From Leptospira selangorensis (lineage in GTDB: Bacteria; Spirochaetota; Leptospiria; Leptospirales; Leptospiraceae), in contig NZ_RQES01000010.1 of assembly GCF_004769405.1 (NCBI RefSeq), positions 1 through 64,000 of the forward strand: DNA of 64,000 nt, written 5' to 3'. Under the pieces are notes generated by a model. It saw nothing but the letters and a program-made list of their open reading frames with translations. It did no database searches and was not told the origin of the DNA. Shown one piece after another: positions 8,239 to 17,514 of this stretch. The stretch's first letter is position 1. Every line of letters starts with the position of its first letter. Made by a program: the position numbers and the translations under genes.

Positions 8239-8715
8239 ATGAAAATTAAATTCGGAATATTACTGTTCTTCTTTATTCTAAACTGCTTTTTCGCAGTAGA
8301 TTGGAGTTCCGACGAATCAGGAAAGATTAAAGGAAAAGCTTCTGTAGAAGATTTTCCGGAAGCGGAAAATGCCAACCTGAGCAAACAAGAATTATCCAAA
8401 AGAGGCAAAAAGGGCGAATTCAAAACTAGAGAAGAGCAGGAACTTTTCGATATGATGATCTCGGCAGGGTCCGATCAGAACACTGCTCGGAATTGTGCCG
8501 CCAAATATGGAAACTGTAAAAGCCAATGCTGGACCCAATATCCTATCCCGAAGGTAGAAACTGTTTTTACTGCAGTCACTGTGGATCGTAAGAGAGAAGA
8601 TTGTATAGCAAGATGCGGCAATCTTTGTGATGATTATACTCCTTCTAGCTCCAGAGGCTCTATGCCTAATTCCGGAAAAGGAAATTATTCGGATCCCAAC
8701 GCTCCCAGATACTGA
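8239..8715 (+). CDS. Cys-rich putative lipoprotein
   Basis: 158 residues from the ATG at 8239; an earlier in-frame ATG at 8167 would put 24 charged residues before the signal peptide. The signal ends in FFFILNC, a lipobox. A charged region follows, then a cysteine cluster: NCAAKYGNCKSQC and later DCIARCGNLC. The C-terminus is Ser/Gly/Asn-rich (SSSRGSMPNSGKG). The even spacing of the cysteines suggests disulfides in the periplasm or at the surface. No family recognised; the NCKSxC motif and tail resemble the partial lipoprotein at 1-255. Confidence 0.78.
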   Translation: MKIKFGILLFFFILNCFFAVDWSSDESGKIKGKASVEDFPEAENANLSKQELSKRGKKGEFKTREEQELFDMMISAGSDQNTARNCAAKYGNCKSQCWTQYPIPKVETVFTAVTVDRKREDCIARCGNLCDDYTPSSSRGSMPNSGKGNYSDPNAPRY

Positions 8716-8761
8716 TCCGATCTTTCCAAAGAAAGACTGGACAAAGAATGAATACTTCTTA

Positions 8762-8781
8762 TCCTCCTTTTTCTCGGAGGA
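8762..8781 (+). promoter_or_regulatory. Hairpin covering the cutA Shine-Dalgarno
   Basis: TCCTCC (8762-8767) and GGAGGA (8776-8781) are exact complements separated by an 8-base pyrimidine loop. The 3' arm is the Shine-Dalgarno of cutA, whose ATG is at 8785. A six-base-pair stem could hide the ribosome site, and might open with temperature or a ligand. That is inference; the hairpin itself is seen. Confidence 0.45.
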
Positions 8782-8784
8782 ACC

Positions 8785-9117
8785 ATGTCTTCATCTCAAG
8801 AAATTTTAGTCTTCACTACTCTGGCAGATCGTGACCTAGCGGAAGAATACATCGCAGAAATGCTTCAGCTTGGGATCATTGTGAGCGGCACCATCTTCCC
8901 TGAAGTAGCTCTTTTGTACCAATGGGAAGGAAAGCTCACAATCGATTCCGAAAACAAAATTCTTCTAAAAGCAAAAGCAGATAAGTATGCAGCGATCGAA
9001 GAATATATTATGAAAAAACATCCTTATCTCGCCCCTGAGATCATCAAAATGGATGTTAGTTTCGGTTCAGATAAGTTTAAGGCTTTTATAAAGGACAAAA
9101 TCGCGAAAGGAGGCTGA
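8785..9117 (+). CDS. cutA: CutA divalent-cation tolerance protein
   Basis: 110 residues, the usual length of CutA1, a small trimeric cytoplasmic ferredoxin-like protein linked to copper and divalent metal tolerance. Family landmarks: VFTTLADRDLAEEYIAEML at the N-terminus, the SGTIFPEVALLYQWEGK strand pair, and HPYLAPEIIKMDVSFG, which includes the conserved Pro-Tyr-type block near the C-terminus. The ATG is preceded by GGAGG, which can pair with an upstream CCTCC (8762-8767). It lies 69 bases after the Cys-rich lipoprotein on the same strand. Confidence 0.92.
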   Translation: MSSSQEILVFTTLADRDLAEEYIAEMLQLGIIVSGTIFPEVALLYQWEGKLTIDSENKILLKAKADKYAAIEEYIMKKHPYLAPEIIKMDVSFGSDKFKAFIKDKIAKGG

Positions 9118-9140
9118 CCCTTTCGCATTTTAGAAAAAAT

Positions 9141-9749
9141 TCATATAAACGCACTCAGCACATATTGGACAAAGGCAATCAATGAAAGCGGTTGTACTAA
9201 GATTGCAACCGCTAGTCCAGTGAGCGCACCATAAAAGTGAGCATCGTGATTGATCCCATCCTGTCTGTTTTTAGAAGCGTAATAAGAATACGCCAAATAC
9301 AAGATCGCATATATAGGCCCAGGTATAGGGATCGGAATAAAGAAAAAGAAAATTTTAGAATAAGGATAGAATAAGATAGAAGCAAATACGATCCCCGAAG
9401 TCCCGCCCGAGGCACCTAAACTTGCATAATTCTCATCCGCTTTATTTTTCTGAAAAGAGACCAGATTTGCGATCAGGATACTTGCTAAGTACAATCCCAT
9501 AAACCCCAAAGGCCCGAGCACCATATCCACATGCCTTCCGAAAAAATAAAGGGTCAGCATATTAAACAATAAATGAGTAAAATCCGCGTGAACAAACCCA
9601 CTGGTAGCCAATGTATAATAGTTCCCTTCTTTAGAATCTCGAAAAGGTCTCAGGATCAGTTTGTCTAAAAGATTCTGATCCACATACAATGTATAAAGGG
9701 TTATGGCTCCCGTGGCAATTATAGTGATAAGTGTAATGTCTAATCTCAT
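9141..9749 (-). CDS. Rhomboid-family intramembrane serine protease
   Basis: 202 residues with about six membrane segments. The catalytic serine is Ser114 in [10 protein letters not shown] and the catalytic histidine is His171 in [11 protein letters not shown]. The upstream [15 protein letters not shown] block carries the conserved His and Asn of the oxyanion region. It should therefore be active, unlike the rhomboid-like protein at 53373. The substrate is unknown. Its ATG overlaps the stop of uvrB (ATGA), so it is translated with it. Confidence 0.93.
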   Translation of the reverse strand: MRLDITLITIIATGAITLYTLYVDQNLLDKLILRPFRDSKEGNYYTLATSGFVHADFTHLLFNMLTLYFFGRHVDMVLGPLGFMGLYLASILIANLVSFQKNKADENYASLGASGGTSGIVFASILFYPYSKIFFFFIPIPIPGPIYAILYLAYSYYASKNRQDGINHDAHFYGALTGLAVAILVQPLSLIAFVQYVLSAFI

Positions 9750-11743
9750 TTTTCCTCTGTAGGAGTCGCTTTGATCGTAAGCATTTTATCTCGGAGAAGT
9801 GCCGCCCTCTCGAAATCCAATTCTTTGGCTGCTTTTAACATTTCTTCTCTGATTTTCTCTTTCATTTCTTCTTTAGAAGAGAAGTTTTTCTCTCTGAACT
9901 TTTTATTGATCTCTTCCGCCGCATATTCTTCAGGAGCCAGTTCTTTTTCTGTTCTTTCGATCATATCGGCAATTTCCTTTTTGATCGTTTGAGGAGAGAT
10001 CCTATATTTCAGGTTATGTTCTTCCTGGATCGTTCGTCTTCTTTTGGTCTCTTCTATGGCTCTCGTCATAGAATCAGTCATCTTGTCGGCGTACAATACT
10101 GCAGTTCCGTTGATATTTCTCGCGGCCCTACCGATCGTTTGTATTAAAGATTTATAATTTCTTAAAAAACCTTCTTTATCTGCATCCAAAATGGCAACAA
10201 GAGAGACCTCAGGGATATCTAAACCTTCTCTCAAAAGATTAATCCCTATTAGAACATCATAAATTCCCTTTCTCAAATCCCGGATAATCTCTATCCTTTC
10301 TAAGGTTTCTATCTCGGAATGTAGATAAGAAACTTTCAGTCCTAGCTCTTTATAATAATCGGAGAGGTCTTCCGACATCTTTTTGGTCAAAGTGGTAACT
10401 AAGACCCTTTCACCCAGATCTATTCTTTTTCGGATCTCAACAAGGAGGTCTTCGACTTGGTTTTTGGTAGGTCGAACTTCTACATTCGGATCTAAAAGTC
10501 CTGTAGGACGAATGATCTGTTCTACTCTTGTTTTACTCTTCTCCAATTCGTATTCCGCAGGTGTTGCAGATACATAAAGAGTTTTAGGAGTTAAAGATTC
10601 GAATTCCGTAAAGTTTAAAGGTCTGTTATCTAAGGCGGAAGGTAATCTGAATCCAAAATCCACCAGAGTTTGTTTACGTGCTTTATCTCCTGCGAACATT
10701 CCACCCACCTGAGGAATTGTTACGTGAGACTCATCCACTATAAGTAAAAAATCTCCGCGGAAATAATCTAGAAGGCAAGCAGGTCTTTCTCCTTCTTTTC
10801 TTCCGGTGAGATGACGGGAATAATTTTCAATCCCGTTACAATATCCCATTTCTTGGAGCATTTCCATATCGTAATTTGTTCTGGATACGATACGTTGTGC
10901 TTCTAAAAATTTACTCTCTTTGGTGAACTTGATCTCTTGTTCCGCCATCTCATCTTTAATTCTTTTGACTGCGTCCTTTATCAAAGGAGGAGACATGATG
11001 AAGTGTTTTGCGGGATAGATAAAACATTTTTCCTGTTTAGCGATTACCTGAGCAGTAACCGGATGAATTCTTGAAATCGAATCCACTTCGTCTCCAAAAA
11101 ATTCGATCCGAAAAGCATCAGTGTGATATGCAGGATAAACTTCGATAGAATCTCCCCTAACTCTGAAATTCCCGCGGGAGAAATCGGTATCGTTACGATT
11201 GTATTGTATATGAAGAAGTTTACGAATGACCTGATCTCTATCTATAATATCTCCTTTTTGTAATGCGACGACCGAGTTCACATATTCTTCCGGAGACCCT
11301 AAACCGTAAATACAAGAGACGGAACTTACGATCACCACATCGTCTCTTTCCAACAAAGAAGAAGTAGCTCGAAGCCTGAGCTTGTCTATCTCCTCGTTCA
11401 TTGACATATCTTTTTCGATAAAAGTATCCGAAGAAGGTACGTAAGCCTCCGGTTGGTAGTAATCGTAATAGGAAACGAAATATTCTACCGCATTCTCAGG
11501 GAAAAACTCCTTAAACTCTCGGAATAATTGAGCCGCCAAAGTTTTGTTATGTGACAGGACCAAGGTAGGAAGTCCCATATTTGCAATCACCTGTGCCATG
11601 GTGAATGTTTTTCCGGAACCGGTCACACCCACTAAGGTGACCTTATCTTCTCCCTTATTGAATGCCTGGCCTATTTTTTCTATAGCTTGGACTTGATCCC
11701 CGGCTGCTTTGTAGTTAGAATGAATTTTAAATATCGAAGACAT
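9746..11743 (-). CDS. uvrB: Excinuclease ABC subunit B
   Basis: 665 residues, full length. Damage-verification helicase-like subunit of nucleotide excision repair that loads UvrC after UvrA hands over the lesion. Walker A is GVTGSGKT (39-46); the beta-hairpin region [17 protein letters not shown] follows; the helicase motif VI region is [14 protein letters not shown]; and a C-terminal UVR domain with [13 protein letters not shown] contacts UvrC. No SOS-type (LexA) box could be recognised in the 59 bases upstream. Downstream it overlaps the rhomboid gene. Confidence 0.98.
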   Translation of the reverse strand: MSSIFKIHSNYKAAGDQVQAIEKIGQAFNKGEDKVTLVGVTGSGKTFTMAQVIANMGLPTLVLSHNKTLAAQLFREFKEFFPENAVEYFVSYYDYYQPEAYVPSSDTFIEKDMSMNEEIDKLRLRATSSLLERDDVVIVSSVSCIYGLGSPEEYVNSVVALQKGDIIDRDQVIRKLLHIQYNRNDTDFSRGNFRVRGDSIEVYPAYHTDAFRIEFFGDEVDSISRIHPVTAQVIAKQEKCFIYPAKHFIMSPPLIKDAVKRIKDEMAEQEIKFTKESKFLEAQRIVSRTNYDMEMLQEMGYCNGIENYSRHLTGRKEGERPACLLDYFRGDFLLIVDESHVTIPQVGGMFAGDKARKQTLVDFGFRLPSALDNRPLNFTEFESLTPKTLYVSATPAEYELEKSKTRVEQIIRPTGLLDPNVEVRPTKNQVEDLLVEIRKRIDLGERVLVTTLTKKMSEDLSDYYKELGLKVSYLHSEIETLERIEIIRDLRKGIYDVLIGINLLREGLDIPEVSLVAILDADKEGFLRNYKSLIQTIGRAARNINGTAVLYADKMTDSMTRAIEETKRRRTIQEEHNLKYRISPQTIKKEIADMIERTEKELAPEEYAAEEINKKFREKNFSSKEEMKEKIREEMLKAAKELDFERAALLRDKMLTIKATPTEEK

Positions 11744-11802
11744 ACTCTTAGAAAGAAAGACCCGAAAATCGAAGAAGTGTAAAACTTAAAAAACTGCGGA
11801 AT

Positions 11803-12474
11803 TTACTTCGGAAGGATTTTTTCGGCCATAAATAAGGCCTGTCTCTTATCCTCTAAGATTTCCAGATCCATTTTATCGAATAATTTTTGCATTACCATCA
11901 TCCCTCTCATGAGAGTGGCTGTGGAAGAAAATTTTCCCCTTTCTATATCTTCTTCGATATTCAATTCTCTTAGGTTGTTCACCAGTCGGATCTTAAAAAT
12001 TCCACTTTTTTCGATTGTATAGGCGACTTCTACATTTCCACCGTCACCGTATTTGACGGCATTTTCCACTGCCTCGATGGAACCGATAGTCAGGTCCACA
12101 ATCATGTCCTCGTCTATTCCGTTGGCTCTTAAGAAAGATTCCATTCTGCTTCGAACATATTGCATTGGTTGGAATTCTGTGCGGCCAAGAAGAAGATACT
12201 CTTCATTCTTAGAAGTTTTTTTACGGAGAGAAGATTCAGCGGAGAGAGTATATTCTCTAGGATCTAATTTACTTTTTGCTGCTTCTCCGGAGGTAACAAG
12301 TTCGTCTAGAACTTTTGGAACCCAGTCAGGTGAGAAGGAAGGTTCTTCTCTGAATTTTCGGAGAGTGTCCATACGGATCCACGCATGGAAATCCTGGGAA
12401 TTACCTGTTAAACCGTTTGCTAGGAGTTCCCGAATGCGGGTTTCTATCTCTCCTAGGGAAAAGGACATTCCCAT
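11803..12474 (-). CDS. Stand-alone HATPase (RsbW/SpoIIAB-like) with N-terminal domain
   Basis: 223 residues. The C-terminal half (about 98-223) is a histidine-kinase-like ATPase of the anti-sigma/switch-kinase type: an N-box IEAVENAVKYG with Asn138, and a late STATLMRGMMVMQKLFDKM block in place of the G-boxes. The N-terminal 90 residues look like a small helical, winged-helix-like domain unique to this subgroup. There is no HisKA domain, so it should phosphorylate or sequester a partner (STAS protein or sigma factor) rather than a response regulator. The STAS protein at 38057 and SpoIIE phosphatases at 40805 and 42544 are candidate circuit members (inference). Confidence 0.8.
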   Translation of the reverse strand: MGMSFSLGEIETRIRELLANGLTGNSQDFHAWIRMDTLRKFREEPSFSPDWVPKVLDELVTSGEAAKSKLDPREYTLSAESSLRKKTSKNEEYLLLGRTEFQPMQYVRSRMESFLRANGIDEDMIVDLTIGSIEAVENAVKYGDGGNVEVAYTIEKSGIFKIRLVNNLRELNIEEDIERGKFSSTATLMRGMMVMQKLFDKMDLEILEDKRQALFMAEKILPK

Positions 12475-12541
12475 ATTTTTCCATAGGACTGGTTTTTTCG
12501 AGGGGTGTAAATCCGATTTTTTTCGGAAGACAGTTTCCGAT

Positions 12542-13003
12542 TCACCAACGACGGATTTGGCGTAATGCCTCGTATGCGATTACCGCGACTGCGTTACTCA
12601 AATTTAAACATCTACAATCTTCTTCCATCGGAATTCTTAGGATTCCGTTAGGGATCTCGGATTGAAAAATTTCCTGAGGCAATCCTGATGTTTCATTTCC
12701 GAATAAAAATACGTCATTCTCCCCATATTGAGGAGTTGTATAAGAAACTTCACCCTTAGTAGATATTAAATATAATTTGGAATCGGCGTCCAAAGATTTT
12801 GAGAAATCCACCCAACTTGGATGGAGGGTCAATTTTAGTTTATCCCAATAATCTAACCCTGCTCTTCTTGCCGCTTTTTCAGACAACTCGAAGGCAGGTT
12901 CTCCTACGATATGCAACTCCGCTCCTAAGGCGACGCATAGTCGGGCGATATTTCCCGTATTGGGCGGTATCTCCGGTCTATACAGCGCTATCCGAAGAGC
13001 CAT
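12542..13003 (-). CDS. trmL: tRNA (cytidine(34)-2'-O)-methyltransferase TrmL
   Basis: 153 residues, a minimal SPOUT methyltransferase as in TrmL, which methylates the wobble ribose of leucine tRNAs. Signatures: PEIPPNTGNIARLCVALG at the N-terminus, LFGNETSGLPQEI (SAM knot) and IPMEEDCRCLNLSNAVAVIA at the C-terminus. The ATG follows the stop of the S1-domain gene with no gap (TAA then ATG), so the two are co-transcribed. Confidence 0.94.
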   Translation of the reverse strand: MALRIALYRPEIPPNTGNIARLCVALGAELHIVGEPAFELSEKAARRAGLDYWDKLKLTLHPSWVDFSKSLDADSKLYLISTKGEVSYTTPQYGENDVFLFGNETSGLPQEIFQSEIPNGILRIPMEEDCRCLNLSNAVAVIAYEALRQIRRW

Positions 13004-14155
13004 TTATCCCTTTTTCTGTCCTTTGTTTAAGGATTTTGCAAGAATCGCTCCGAAAGATCCGGTAGAAGAAGTTTCCTCGGAAAGATATCCGCTATAATCC
13101 AGTCTTTCCTGAACTTCTTTCGCTTTTATAAGAGAAAGAGAGATCTGTCTTTTTGTGGGATTCACTTCTGTTACAAATGCGGAAACTGAATCGCCTATCT
13201 TGAAATGTTGAGCAGCAGGGATACGATTTTGTAATCCAGTCTCTCTATTGGGAACCAGTCCGGAAAAATGTTCATTCAATTTTACGAATACTCCGAAAGG
13301 TTTCACACTTTCTACCGTTCCGGTGACCAAATCACCTTCTTTAAATGGAACATTTTGGGCCCAAGGATCTTTTAGAAAATCCTTAACAGTAAAACTATGT
13401 TTTCCTTCTTCCCAATCTAATTTTAAAACTTTTGCTCTCAGAACTTGGCCAGGATGAAAATCTTTAGAAAGATCCGCTCCTTTTTTGAAAGTGGCCTCGG
13501 ATGCTGGAACAAGTGCGGTAAGTCCATCTGCTTCTACAATTAATCCGAAAGTATGGACGGATTTGACTTTGCAGGTAACGAACATTCCGGGCTTCAATTC
13601 TCCTTTCAGGACCGAAATTTTAGCCTCTCTTTCCTTATCTGCGATTTTCTTTTGGGAAACGATGATCTTTCCCTTATTTCCTACTTCTGAAATGAGGAAA
13701 CGAACCCTTTTGCCTACTCCGTTATTCTGCTTTTTCAGTTCAGGATCTAATTGGGAAAATGGGCAGAAGCCGGTTTGTTCGCCTAACTTGACTTCTACGC
13801 CGGCTTCATTCTCCCCTACGATATGGCCTAAGACAGGGATCTCGGCAGTATGAGCTACCGATACCATATCTTTGGAGATTGTATCTCCGTTTAAACAAGT
13901 GGTGAAATATTGGTCTCCGGAAGATTCCTGTAAAAAATACGCCTCGATAGTTTCTCCCTGTTTCGGGAGAGCTTCCGTAAATTCGTCTGCGGCGATAATC
14001 CCGGAGATACCTGCTCCTTGGACCTTTATAAAAACGTAATCCGATTTAGAACTAGTGACTAACGCAGAAACTTTTGCTCCGGGCTCTAAAGCCGCTTTTT
14101 TCCTGAAACTTTCGTCCAGCAATTTTTGAAACAGTTCTTTTTGATCTTCTTTCAT
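13004..14155 (-). CDS. S1 RNA-binding domain protein
   Basis: 383 residues with four S1-type OB folds. The last two are clearest: GMFVTCKVKSVHTFGLIVEA (about 180-200) and GDLVTGTVESVKPFGVFVKL (about 272-292), each followed by an LVPxxE-type turn. The two N-terminal repeats are more divergent. It is shorter than full ribosomal protein S1, so I call it an S1-like protein involved in mRNA binding or ribosome function rather than S1 itself. Its start overlaps the stop of the amidohydrolase-like gene (ATGA), and trmL follows directly. Confidence 0.9.
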   Translation of the reverse strand: MKEDQKELFQKLLDESFRKKAALEPGAKVSALVTSSKSDYVFIKVQGAGISGIIAADEFTEALPKQGETIEAYFLQESSGDQYFTTCLNGDTISKDMVSVAHTAEIPVLGHIVGENEAGVEVKLGEQTGFCPFSQLDPELKKQNNGVGKRVRFLISEVGNKGKIIVSQKKIADKEREAKISVLKGELKPGMFVTCKVKSVHTFGLIVEADGLTALVPASEATFKKGADLSKDFHPGQVLRAKVLKLDWEEGKHSFTVKDFLKDPWAQNVPFKEGDLVTGTVESVKPFGVFVKLNEHFSGLVPNRETGLQNRIPAAQHFKIGDSVSAFVTEVNPTKRQISLSLIKAKEVQERLDYSGYLSEETSSTGSFGAILAKSLNKGQKKG

Positions 14156-15531
14156 CGTTTCTGCCCCTTAGTTTTCTTTTTTTCCGGCGGAGATGAGATC
14201 TCTGTTTTCACTCTCTCCGTAACAACCGTTCTTAATGTTTTTAGTTTATCCCAATTTTGGAGAGGGTCTTCTCTAAAAACCAAAAGATGAGCCGGTTTTC
14301 CTACGCGGATCTTCCCCTCATGAGCCGCCCCCAAATATTGGCAGGTGGTTTCAGTTGCCGCTCTCAATGCTTCTTTGGGTCCCAGAAGTTCGGATAAAAT
14401 TCTAAGTTCCTTCCAGCCGGAAATTCCAGGGAACTGTAATTGATGACCCGCACCCGAACCGAGTAAGATCCTTAAGGTCAGATTCTTGCGGGCCCTCAAG
14501 AAAGCAAGATAGGATTCGTATTCTTTCTCTGCTTCTTCTCTTTCCGACTCGGAAAGTGCAGGCAAAGTTGAGAGTACCTCTTTAGACAGCGCTCTTTCTT
14601 TAAAAGTCGGACTCCATTGGGTCCATTTTTCCCATTCTTCTGCAAAGGAAGAAGTTCCTATTCCCTTTCTAGTAAAATAGATCCCGAAAAGAGGAGCCCA
14701 GATCTGTTTCACCAAATTATGAGCGACAGGACGAATCGAAGAAGTTTCCGGAATAGGATGATATAACACCTTCGTTTCGGAAGACAGAGCTTCCCAATTT
14801 GCAAATTCTTCTCCGAAAGTAGAGACAGATAATTCTAATCCATTCTTCTCCGCTTCACTTCTCATTCGATAGAGAAGTTTTCCATCCACTTCGAAAGTTT
14901 CTCCTTCATTATGCCTTAAGAATAAATGGACCTTTCCTCTTTTACCGGAAACAGAAGACATCGCTTCTTCAGGTGATTTTAGGATTTTATAACCGGAAAC
15001 TTTGGGGTCGGAAATTTCTTTGGACTCTGCAAGCAAAACAGGAGGAAGAACGGAAATTTTAGGATACTGAGAATTCTTTTTTCTGATCTCGGAAAGTTCG
15101 GAAGCCCAAGGAGGATCCGCAATACTCTGGATATGAGTGAACCCATGTAGCAGAAATTGTTTCAGATCGGATTCCAATTCGGAACGGTCTTTCCAACCTC
15201 CTAGAGAATTTGCTCCTAAGGTTACATGAGAATCACAGAATCCCGGTAAAATGAACAGAGGTTCCTTCGATGCGGGAGAAGAAGAGATTTTTTCCACCAA
15301 ACCGTCCTTCACTTGGATCTGGACGGGTCCGGAATATTCCAAGGTTTCCGGTTGGATGAGATATGCCCCAGTCCAAGACCAGGAATCCGCATAGATGTTC
15401 CAAGAAAATAGAAGGCACCCTAAAACATAGGGGAAGAATTTCGGCAAAATTCGGACCGAATTAGAACGGACCTTTTTTAAAGCTATTAGAATGAGTCTCT
15501 TGACAAACAAATCGAGTTCCGAAAAGTTCAA
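14152..15531 (-). CDS. Degenerate amidohydrolase-like exported protein
   Basis: Up to 459 residues from a TTG at 15531; the start is uncertain because this TTG is only five bases from the divergent gene and lacks a Shine-Dalgarno. A hydrophobic export signal spans about residues 28-48. The imidazolonepropionase/prolidase-type amidohydrolase frame is recognisable from FILPGFCDSHVTLGANS and the C-terminal EGKIRVGKPAHLLVFREDP. However, the metal-binding HxH is His102-Val-Thr104, and the GTDA aspartate is replaced (Gly358-Ser-Gly-Ala). It is probably not a normal metal-dependent hydrolase. Translationally coupled to the S1-domain gene downstream. Confidence 0.82.
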   Translation of the reverse strand: MNFSELDLFVKRLILIALKKVRSNSVRILPKFFPYVLGCLLFSWNIYADSWSWTGAYLIQPETLEYSGPVQIQVKDGLVEKISSSPASKEPLFILPGFCDSHVTLGANSLGGWKDRSELESDLKQFLLHGFTHIQSIADPPWASELSEIRKKNSQYPKISVLPPVLLAESKEISDPKVSGYKILKSPEEAMSSVSGKRGKVHLFLRHNEGETFEVDGKLLYRMRSEAEKNGLELSVSTFGEEFANWEALSSETKVLYHPIPETSSIRPVAHNLVKQIWAPLFGIYFTRKGIGTSSFAEEWEKWTQWSPTFKERALSKEVLSTLPALSESEREEAEKEYESYLAFLRARKNLTLRILLGSGAGHQLQFPGISGWKELRILSELLGPKEALRAATETTCQYLGAAHEGKIRVGKPAHLLVFREDPLQNWDKLKTLRTVVTERVKTEISSPPEKKKTKGQKR

Positions 15532-15536
15532 GGTTA

Positions 15537-16229
15537 ATGGGTCAGGAAATCCGGGATATATCAGACAATATCCGGCTTACGGTGGAGGACGGAAGAATCC
15601 TCTCTCTAAAGACCCATCGAATCACCAGATCGGTCGAGGAACATATCCAACAAGCGATCGAGCTTATCTTGGATAAGGTCACTTATCCCACCCTTGTTCC
15701 AACGATTTACACTATCGTAAAAGAATTATCGATCAACGCCTGCAAGGCAAATCAAAAAAGGATCTTCTTCGAGGAAAAAGGATACGATATAGAAAATCCT
15801 ATCCAGTACAAAAAAGGAGTCTCCGAATATAAGCAGTTATTCTCCGAAAGTATGGCGGAAGAATACGGGAACAAATCCAAAAAGAAGGGATATTTCTGTC
15901 TGATCACATTCGACTATTCCATGGACGGAATTCGGGTCGAAGTTACAAACAATACACCAGTCACGATAGAAGAAGAAAAATCCCTCCGAGAAAAATTAGA
16001 AAAAGGGATGCAGTACGGAGACATCGCCCAATTCTATTTAGATAACGCCGACAATACGGAAGGAGCCGGATTGGGACTCGCACTTATATTAATCATGCTA
16101 AAAGGAGAAGGTATCGATCCTTCTTTTTTCAGGATCATCATCCGCAAAGACGTAACCATCGCCAGATTGGAAGTTCCTCTTTCGTCTAATTTTAAATCCG
16201 TAAGAGATCAGGATTTTTCCCGCGCTTGA
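15537..16229 (+). CDS. Stand-alone histidine-kinase-like ATPase
   Basis: 230 residues. An N-box VKELSINACKANQKR (Asn67) and a G-box TEGAGLGLALILIMLKGEG (about 173-191) define a GHKL ATPase, but there is no HisKA/His site, sensor or receiver domain. The N-terminal 50 residues (RLTVEDGRILSLKTHRIT) form a small extra domain. It probably works as a protein-serine kinase or a scaffold in signalling; partner unknown. The glycosyltransferase gene starts inside its stop codon (TGATG), so the two are coupled. Confidence 0.82.
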   Translation: MGQEIRDISDNIRLTVEDGRILSLKTHRITRSVEEHIQQAIELILDKVTYPTLVPTIYTIVKELSINACKANQKRIFFEEKGYDIENPIQYKKGVSEYKQLFSESMAEEYGNKSKKKGYFCLITFDYSMDGIRVEVTNNTPVTIEEEKSLREKLEKGMQYGDIAQFYLDNADNTEGAGLGLALILIMLKGEGIDPSFFRIIIRKDVTIARLEVPLSSNFKSVRDQDFSRA

Positions 16230-16999
16230 TGTTACCAATCTCAGCCTGTATCATCACATTAAACGAAGAAGATAATATCGAAAGATGTCTATCTTCTCTA
16301 GATTTCGTAAACGAGATCATAGTATTGGATTCGGGTTCCAAGGACAGAACTGAAAGTATCGCAAAACAAAAGGGAGCAAAGGTTGTTCTCCGAAAATTTG
16401 ATGATTACGTTTCCCAAAAAAATCATGTAATCTCTTTAGCAGTAAGCCCTTGGATACTCACTCTGGATGCCGACGAAGAACTTTCTCCAGGCCTAAAAGA
16501 AGAGATCAAAAGTTTATTCAAGAACGGTGAACCTGAAGAGGACGGATTCATAATCCCAAGACTTACGATGTATATGGGAAAATGGATCAGACACGGGGGC
16601 TGGCATCCGAATTACAGAGCACGTTTATTCCAAAAATCCAAAGGAAAATTCGTGGGCGGAAAGGTCCACGAAGCAGTGGAATTATCCGGTAAAAGAAAAA
16701 AGTTAAAACATCCTGTATTCCATTATTCTTACGAAAACCTATTCGATCATGTTAGCTTTATTAATCGATACTCGGAACTTGCAGCCACTGAAAAATTCGG
16801 GAAAGGAAAACGTAGCGGCCTATTCTTAGCCCTATTGGAAGCAGGATACAAATCCTTTTGGATGTATTTTGTAAGACTAGGATTTTTGGACGGAAGAAGA
16901 GGACTGATCCTCGCAATTATGGGCTTCTATTATAATTTCTTAAAATACGCCAAAGTATTCGAAATGACTTTGGCGGAAAAAGCTAAACTTAAGAAATAA
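16229..16999 (+). CDS. Family 2 glycosyltransferase (WaaE/KdtX-like)
   Basis: 256 residues from the ATG at 16229. GT-A fold: N-terminal SACIITLNEEDNIERCLSSL, VLDSGSKDRT, and the metal-binding LTLDADEEL. The block GGWHPNYRARLFQKSKGKF with HEAVEL follows, as in the LPS-core glucosyltransferase group WaaE/KdtX. It is predicted to add a hexose to lipopolysaccharide or another envelope glycan at the cytoplasmic face of the membrane; the C-terminal helices are amphipathic. Co-transcribed with the ATPase gene upstream. Confidence 0.9.
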   Translation: MLPISACIITLNEEDNIERCLSSLDFVNEIIVLDSGSKDRTESIAKQKGAKVVLRKFDDYVSQKNHVISLAVSPWILTLDADEELSPGLKEEIKSLFKNGEPEEDGFIIPRLTMYMGKWIRHGGWHPNYRARLFQKSKGKFVGGKVHEAVELSGKRKKLKHPVFHYSYENLFDHVSFINRYSELAATEKFGKGKRSGLFLALLEAGYKSFWMYFVRLGFLDGRRGLILAIMGFYYNFLKYAKVFEMTLAEKAKLKK

Positions 17000-17054
17000 G
17001 TTTAGAGGTTTATACTTCCAAGACGAATCCCGGAAGCATCACAATAAGATTAAA

Positions 17055-17447
17055 TCAGTCTCTACGTTCTTTATTATGATTGATGCGGTTCATAATATAG
17101 AGCATTGAGTAGCCGCCCAAAAGTACCGCGATCAAATTCACATTTGCAACCTGGTAGATTCCGATCTTTGGTGAGATTAACCAATACACCACTTCTCGGA
17201 TCAGGTCTTGGAAGATAGAAAGAATGATCAGAGATCCCAGAATAGCGACTAAAAACGCTACCCAGTAACCGCCTAAAAGATCCTTTCTTTTATAATAATA
17301 AAAATACCAGGCTAATCCACCACTAATAGACAGAACAAACAGTATATCCGTGAATGTCGTCCACCAACCCGAAGAAGAAGCTAAAACTAAAAAGGGTTGA
17401 GTGCCGAGTAAAGGGAGAAAATCGTTGAGCGAGGCCAGGATTCCCAT
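17055..17447 (-). CDS. Small hypothetical multi-pass membrane protein
   Basis: 130 residues with about four hydrophobic segments (near 8-25, 33-50, 58-80, 103-120) and a short positively charged C-terminal tail (NRINHNKERRD), likely cytoplasmic. No recognisable motif. It is convergent with the glycosyltransferase (55 bases) and divergent from aroE (67 bases with the TTG start chosen for aroE). Confidence 0.7.
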   Translation of the reverse strand: MGILASLNDFLPLLGTQPFLVLASSSGWWTTFTDILFVLSISGGLAWYFYYYKRKDLLGGYWVAFLVAILGSLIILSIFQDLIREVVYWLISPKIGIYQVANVNLIAVLLGGYSMLYIMNRINHNKERRD

Positions 17448-17514
17448 CTGCTTAACAGGTTTTTCGGGTTTTCGGATAAAGTCGAGAATTTTAGTAAAAA
17501 AGAAGCGGAACCCA

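Noticed and set aside
14152..15531. Calling this a functional amidohydrolase
   Set aside because: Two of the metal-ligand motifs are altered, so only the fold is supported.
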